Assembly: GCA_038277395.1 (NCBI GenBank)
Contig: CM076190.1
Coordinates: forward strand, 237,577,177-237,641,176
DNA: 64,000 bases
DNA from: Dryocosmus kuriphilus
Lineage: Eukaryota; Arthropoda; Insecta; Hymenoptera; Cynipidae
Direction of reading: 5' to 3'
This document shows, piece after piece, positions 57,810-64,000 of this stretch; position 1 is the first letter of the stretch; every line of letters begins with the position of its first letter. Both the position numbers and the translations under genes were made by a program. The notes beneath the pieces were generated by a model. The model saw only the letters and a list, made by a program, of their open reading frames with translations. It did no database searches and was not told the DNA's origin.

Positions 57810-60099
57810 TTATGGATGTAAATTTAGAATGCACCTCTGAAGTGATTCTAACGTGTGTGCGTATTCAGCTGGATAAAGTCTGTTCCATATAAAAAAAGTG
57901 GCAAGCGCCCACATTTTAGCCTCAAAAAAGTCTTCAGTATTCGCCATTATTTGTGAATAAAATGCGAGATGGTATGTCGTTAGTCCATCCAACTCTTAAA
58001 ATATAAAAATTCTTAATATTTTACAAGAGAAATATTTCATTCAAATATAAGTATCAAATAACTAATACGACAGTTTGTTTTGAAGAAAGTTTTCTGCTCA
58101 TATTTATTTAAAACTTCATGTAACGTTTTCGTTCGTCAACAGCGGGGCTTCTCACTATACTTACATAAGTATAATGCTAAGTTACTGCTTGGGATAAATT
58201 TTGCTTTAATTAAAAAATAAAACACAATTTTTAATGAACTCATAGAAAACATGTGTGGCGTCATCCGGAAATAAAGCGATTGTAGGAAATTGAAAATTTT
58301 GCATTGTTATAAAAATTAGATTAATCTTACATGAAATTAGCATAAAAATTTACTCTAATTAATCTAATTTTAATAAAAATGTAAACTTATAGATTCCCTG
58401 TAATCTCTTCCTCAACGCATGGTTTCCATGAGTTACATTAGAACTTTTAAATACATATAATTAGAAAAAATTTTGAAAACAAAACTCTCCTATCCTTATG
58501 AAACATTCATGATGATCAATAAAGCATAACATCTTCAGAATTAAATTCGAAAGTATGGTAAAGTGATAATCAAATCTTACCTTGGGTCAAAATGCAAGGA
58601 CCCTGTTCCGGAACCGAATGTCCTACAAGTGTCTCTTCCCCTGGCTGAAAAATATTTTAACGTGTTTAAAAATCTTCTCAATTTTACATTTTTAAAAGTG
58701 ATAAGTAATTGAAGTTAATACGTACAGGACAATCTTTGATCAAATTTTCCGAGTTCTCATTATAGTATGCAAATATAATGTTCATGATAGCACGATCGTC
58801 TGGCGTTTCGGAATGAGTCAAACCATGTCCTCGTGCATATGCATATATCGCAGCTTTATGATTGTAGAATTCAGTTCTCAACATTTCTAAGGGATGTCCC
58901 ATTAACTGCTGGTAGTGGTAAAAGAAGTATTCTTTTTTTAACAGAATGGGCCAAGACAAGATTAGATCATCGACAGATGATACATTTTCAAAATTATTAA
59001 AAAAGTCACGCTGCGACTTAAAAGTCGCCTCCAGATTTTTCAAAATTTCGTCGTGTATCGTGGGATCGACAGGTCCATCTTCCAAAGACAAATATATGTC
59101 ACTTAGCCATTTCTGCTTTTCTGTTACAGTATCATCAGTTTCTTCATTAGGTTGAGCTTTCGGCTGCCAGTTGATTGTGCCGACTTTTAATTTATTATGT
59201 AGTTTTATCTCCTTTGTTGGAATTTTTTTGGTGTTTGTCAAAGGTCGTTTCTTCTCAAGCCTATTTAAGTAATTGTTGTGCTCTTTTAGTATATAGAAAA
59301 GAATGACACAACCTGATGAGTATCTTCGACCCATGTTTTTGCCTTCTAATGTGGCAGGATACACTTCTATCAGTTCCCCAGCAATTCTTTTGAGAACTTG
59401 AGCAAGTATTGTATGGCTTCTTTCGCGCATCTGTTCAATCACCTTATGCACAACTTCCTTCATAAGTCTTTTAGACCTGTTACCTTCTTGCAATTTGCGG
59501 ATATAAAACTGGCTTAAATTTAAACAATCGTAGTGATAATTTTGCCACAGATTCAGATTATTGGGAACACATCTTGCATTTGGAAATACGTCTTTTCTAG
59601 GTAAATTATTTGTATCCGGGCGTAGTGCGTTTTCAACCATAGGTATATCTCTATGCACTGGTGGATTATTTTCATTATTGAAGTCAGGATATCTGTTCAT
59701 TGATGGAACCAATTGATGCACAGGAATGAGAAGTATGTTAGCTGGTATCGCAGTTTCGTTCGCAGGATTCTCAGAGTTCTTTTTGTTATTATGAACATTT
59801 TATTTGGCACTCGCCACAGGTTGTAGATTATCTGAATTGATAAAGCTGCCATCGTTCACTTGAAGAATAGATTGCTGCCAGTATTCCCCTTCTTTAAGTA
59901 ATATAAAAACTTTATCCTTAAAACATTGTAAGACTTCATCGTCATCTATCAGAGTTCCATTTTCCTCTAGAACTAAAAATTTACCCTTCACATTCATTTT
60001 TAGACTAGCTTTTATAATGACAGCGTCGACCGTTTCATTTGCGACGAATGAAATCTTCTCTTTCCTGTCACGCGACCACACTACAAACACTTGAACCAT
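57810..60099 (-). pseudogene. CIDE-N-domain transposon accessory protein, one in-frame stop
   Basis: Three exons read right to left: 60,099-58,726, 58,644-58,581 and 57,994-57,810, with clean junctions (GTACGT donor, TTTTTCAG acceptor, GTAAGA donor, ATTTTAAG acceptor) and matching phases 0 and 1. The N-terminus (residues about 1-75) resembles a CIDE-N fold (FVVWSRDRKEKI, then FLVLEENGTLIDDDE and FILLKEGEYW). The remainder resembles the arthropod and fish proteins often named SAMD3-like (RLEKKRPLTNTKK, DDLILSWPILLKKEYFFYHY, and an exon 2 with EETLVGHSVPEQGPCIL). The only defect in about 540 codons is a TAA at 59,802-59,800. It lies 180 bp downstream of the transposase on the same strand. Whether the stop is real or suppressible is unknown. 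Function in transposition is unproven. Confidence 0.6.
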
Positions 60100-60280
60100 C
60101 TGAAAAAATTGCAGTTATAAAATAAATTTAAATTTTCAAAATTAGAACTGTAAATTACAACTGTTGAAAATTGTAAATTACAACTGTTCACAATTACAAC
60201 ATTCATCAATTTCTGATGCAATAAGAACTATTCTCTATAATATTAATGAAATGTAAAAGTTGCTCACTTTTTTTTAATGT

Positions 60281-62989
60281 TTATATTTCCGGATCAAAGG
60301 GCATATACTTCGGTAAGTAGACTGATTCTGAATTGAGAATCATTTCAGGAATACAATGAGGATATAATAAGGAGGAATGCTGAAAGATTTTTACGTTTTT
60401 CGTAACTTGTAGTGTTTCGTAAACGCCTAATTCATAATAAGGTATGATTTCTCTTGTTTGACCGACAAAATAAATATTCGTGAACTCAGAATTGATCAAA
60501 ATAAGCTCGATTTTACACAATACAAAATTTCCATAAATGCTTTTCCCAACACAAACACACATGTTCTTAGCGTAAGTAATGCCTCGGAAAGTAACATTTT
60601 TGGAAACGTTCAAGTTTCTTCGTACGTCTTCTTCAAAAGCACCTTCAATAACTGACTTTAGTTTTTCATTGTGGTTTGATGAATGACATTTCATAGCATC
60701 AGAAGCTTTTATTGGACTTATGAAAGTGTTTTTGTACAAACATTTCATCTATTGATGCTTTTCGCTTAAGGTTTTGGTAATGTTCTTAAAATTGGCAGTG
60801 TTTGACTGCACTTTTGAAGGGTCTATGCTTGCTCTCGAACCTTAGCGTTTCCAGGTGTTTGAGTGGTCCTAATTGAGCAATTAATTCCGCATAATGGCAT
60901 ATATAATGATGTTTTGGGGTTAACCCTATTCTAGGAAAGCATTGTATGCGCAATTGCAAATAGTTATCTATTTTGTCTGACAGCAAGGCAAGTTGTCCAG
61001 GAGATAGTACAGGAGCGCAGACGAAAGAACAGATGTATCTTAAGTGCAGAATCATTTGTCAAACTGGATCGTCAGCATCTCTAACGACGTCAGCAATAGC
61101 TACGGGGAATATGTGAATGATTCTCCGAGTCTGACTGACAGTTCCACACAATTTTTTATATGTTTCTTTAATAGGAGAAATACAGTTTGCAGCAGCACTA
61201 TCGGTCGAAAGTCTCAAATTTTGCAGTCGATAATTTAAAAAATGTATGCGAAACCATTTTACCTTCAAGAAATCCTTAATCGCATGCATTAGATCTCGCG
61301 GAACAATACCCTTGAATAAGTCGTGCGGAATACATGGTGGTAGCCCTGGATTGCAAATATGGTAAAATTGCAAAGTATTAAGGGGAGACTTACGCCTTTA
61401 ATCATTTTACCGGTACGCATTGCTTCACTAGCGCAGTCATTGTAACTCTCTATATTTCGTAGTTTTTTTACGGAATAGTTATTGGCTGATAATTCAGAGC
61501 GCTGAATTTCGCAAAAACGACAGAAGTAATGAGATGTGCTGAAATTTTCTGTATATCCTCCAATCTGATGGCTGCCTAGGTTATCACCCAACATGAAAAG
61601 GAGAGTTCCCCGAAACCTTACATTGCGTCCTGTCAGTGAAATTATAATTCCATCAGTTTCTAGAAGTTTTAAGTCAGACAATACTCTTTCTAATAAAACA
61701 TCCCAACGAAACCGAGTGACATACTCTTCGCGACACAATATAACTAGTTGAATATTTTTTATTTTAGATCTTAGATAAGGGGATAAGTTACCTAATATCA
61801 TGTATACGGCTACAATTTTGAATTTGCCTTTAGAGGAACCTAATGGTTTACAAACTTCGAAAGCATCTTGATAATATATAATTTTCAGACCATTTTTGTT
61901 GATTTGAAAGGAATTGTTATGTTTGATTACACTCCCATTCGTAAAATCAAAAAAACCATCGGAAATATTACAACTTCCAGGATTTTCACAGTGATTCCGA
62001 ACATGTTCATTCATCAACAATGCTTTCAAAGTTCCCAAAATTGGAACGTAATGATAGACGCAGTTATTGTCACTATCAGATACAGAAAAACTCACTTCTT
62101 CAGGATCGAGCAGATTATAATTTTTATGAAAATAACTTTTTCTGCAGAAAGCGCTTCGTAAAACACCGTAATTAGAATTTGTAGCATTCATAAGGTCCCC
62201 GAAACTATTATCGAACAAATTATAAATGTCTGCTTTCTCGTTCTCAGAAAACTTACTACTTTTCACAGAATTAAGAAATTTTTCTCTACGAAATTCAAAC
62301 ACGGCTGTGTTACCTTCTATCGTTTCTTGAATTACAACTTCTGTTGCGAAATGTTTAGCACTTACACTTAAATATAACCTGGCTAAATTATCAACTGCGG
62401 AATCCCTAATACTATCCAATTCTTCCAACGTAATATTCGGCCTACTTTCAATGTCATTTTCTATTGATGCATTAACATTGGGACTATCTTCATCGCCCAT
62501 AGCAACGTTTAGAGTGTAAGACTGAGGATTTTCTACCTCTATATTATGTATATTTTCATCTTCATTATGACACGTAGTGCAATGAATTCTCAATGAGTTT
62601 GCTGTATAAAATTTCTTTTTTGGATTTGGACAATGTAGAAGGGAACAAAATATTCCATCATGAGGCTCGTCAGAATGTTTATAGACATGAAGTTTCAGAG
62701 ATTTTATATCTTTACACTTGAATTGACATTGTTTTTGCGCACAATATCCGATTTGGGACTTACATTCAGGATGGTAACGACGAAGATGCTGCCTGAAGCT
62801 TTCGTACTTCCTATACTGTTTTGTACATCCCGGATAATAGCAAAATATTTGTAGATTGATATCATTTTTAAGTCGTAGTTGATGTCTATTGTACGTGCGT
62901 ATTTCTCGAAAACTATTTTTGCACAAAAAGCAGACGAAAATTGCGAAAATGAAACCTGTTACAATTTTTTTCATTATAAAATATTTCAA
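60281..62989 (-). pseudogene. C2H2 zinc-finger DDE-like transposase, broken
   Basis: The N-terminal piece (62,989 to about 61,395) has up to four C2H2-type fingers in its first 145 residues (for example CYYPGCTKQYRKYESFRQH and CPNPKKKF). An acidic linker follows, then GDNLGSHQIGGYTENF with a CRFC pair. A one-base frameshift near 61,393 leads to SPLNTLQFYHICNPGLPPC and PHDLFKG. A TGA replaces an expected Trp at 61,061-61,059. Next come PKHHYICHYAELIAQLGPL and LRFESKH, a second frameshift near 60,790, and a TAG just before 60,748. The C-terminus ends at 60,281. The acidic residues in GDNLG, PHDLF and RFESK are good candidates for a DDE triad. This architecture recurs in uncharacterised arthropod and fish transposases that may be CACTA-related. 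Confidence 0.65.
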
Positions 62990-63410
62990 TCTAGCTCACT
63001 TTAATCTTTTCATTTCCAGTTAACAAAACTTTCAAAATTTATTAAGTTTAGAAAATTAAAAGGAACTCTTGGATTCGGATAATAAAGAGAATTTAATGAT
63101 AAAATAAGATTCTCTGAACATATGTAAATCCTTTATGTTGAATATGAAGAACCAGACGATTTTTGTAGGCGAAGAATCTGTGAACAATATCTGTGTATAA
63201 TGAAATTAGAATTTCAAGTAATGAAATTTTATAGTTTTTCTAATATTATGTGGCAAAACTATTTAAGGTATCACTTCTAGGAACTTTTCTCTATTCATCT
63301 TAAAATATCAAACAAAAATGTATATTTTGGTTCTATTATAACCTCCAAATTACACTCGCTCATTGTAGCCTGTACTTATTGCATATATCAGAAAAAATAC
63401 GTTGTTTCGG
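62990..63410. other. AT-rich flank with no supported feature
   Basis: This should contain the upstream region of the transposase. I could not identify terminal inverted repeats for that transposon here or near 57.4-57.8 kb. Confidence 0.3.
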
Positions 63411-63415
63411 TGCAG

Positions 63416-63915
63416 GTCCGGAATAGGGGCGTCCCACCTGTTTTGGCCAAATAATAGGCAAATTTTTTTTAAAAACTATTAGAATCCTTAAATGAACTAG
63501 TAATAAAACTATGTTAACCCCCGGAAATGTTTAAAATATTCCCTAAGCTTTTTATTTTGACATGTGAAATATTGGTTTCTCGCTCTTGTGAAAATCGTTT
63601 CTATAACTGACCACACATCCCCTTTTCCAAGGTTTGGGGATAAATTTAAATAATTGGTTACGAAAATACATTTAGTCATACTCATTCCCCTTTCCAATGG
63701 GGTAAACAACCAAAAAGGTCAGTTATATGTACCATTTTCACACCGCGGTGACAAACCCATATTTCACATCTCAAAATTAAAAGCGTAGGGAATATTTTTC
63801 ACATTTCCAGGGGTAAGTATAGTTTTTTTACTAGTTCATGTAACGATTCTAACAGGTTTTTAACCAAATTTCCCTATTATTTGGCCAAAACAGGTGGGAT
63901 GCCCCTATTCCGGAC
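63416..63915. mobile_element. Palindromic MITE, about 500 bp
   Basis: The ends read GTCCGGAATAGGGGC(G/A)TCCC inward from both sides, and matching continues for about 250 bp per arm (CCACCTGTTTTGGCCAAATA, then AACTAGTAA.AAAACTAT and GGAAATGT), meeting near 63,665. It is a nearly complete fold-back element without coding capacity. Target duplication is not clear. Confidence 0.8.
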
Positions 63916-64000
63916 TCTACCCGTTCTTTCTTTACAATTATTGAATAGAGCAATAATTGGGATTTTTAATCAAATGACTCAATTATGGTACGATAACATG

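Overview
This looks like a stretch of AT-rich insect nuclear DNA, most likely from a wasp-like hymenopteran; that placement is inferred from the style of the transposons and is not proven. Real coding sequence is sparse, introns are long, and transposable elements of almost every class are layered on one another. No prokaryotic genes, rRNA, complete tRNA or CRISPR array was seen. Exons below were found by matching open frames to AG/GT splice sites and intron phase.

0-10 kb: two decayed non-LTR retrotransposons abut in opposite orientation (an R2-like element with restriction-like endonuclease on the minus strand at 0.6-2.15 kb, a Jockey/I-like element on the plus strand at 2.15-5.58 kb). Repeat fragments follow, then a decayed piggyBac element (6.9-9.5 kb).

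10-25 kb: a broken host gene runs on the plus strand with consistent intron phases (exons at 11.93, 13.84, 14.15-17.91, 18.39, 18.74 and 19.05 kb). A Tc1/mariner-superfamily element with very long inverted repeats (14.25-16.69 kb) and an internally deleted mariner (16.99-17.90 kb) both sit inside its third exon. A degenerate tandem array of exon-like units lies at 23.7-25.1 kb.

25-42 kb: simple and tandem repeats surround a small family of putative secreted-protein genes. One appears intact (signal-peptide exon at 32.55 kb, second exon at 33.75-34.39 kb). A related proline-rich exon lies at 29.3 kb, and a duplicated signal-peptide exon with its intron lies at 39.7 kb. An 871-bp poly(A) retroelement with a perfect 15-bp target duplication lies just upstream of the duplicate.

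42-57.4 kb: a tRNA-derived SINE, then a huge fold-back element (42.99-51.22 kb) with about 2.65-kb inverted arms. The right arm is interrupted by a Helentron-like element whose other copies lie at 12.4, 41.3 and 5.7 kb. A 1.5-kb solo LTR with a 4-bp target duplication lies at 55.89-57.39 kb.

57.8-63 kb: two adjacent minus-strand transposon-type genes. One encodes a C2H2 zinc-finger DDE-like transposase broken by frameshifts and stops. The other encodes a CIDE-N-domain protein, open over about 540 codons apart from one stop. The window ends in a palindromic MITE.
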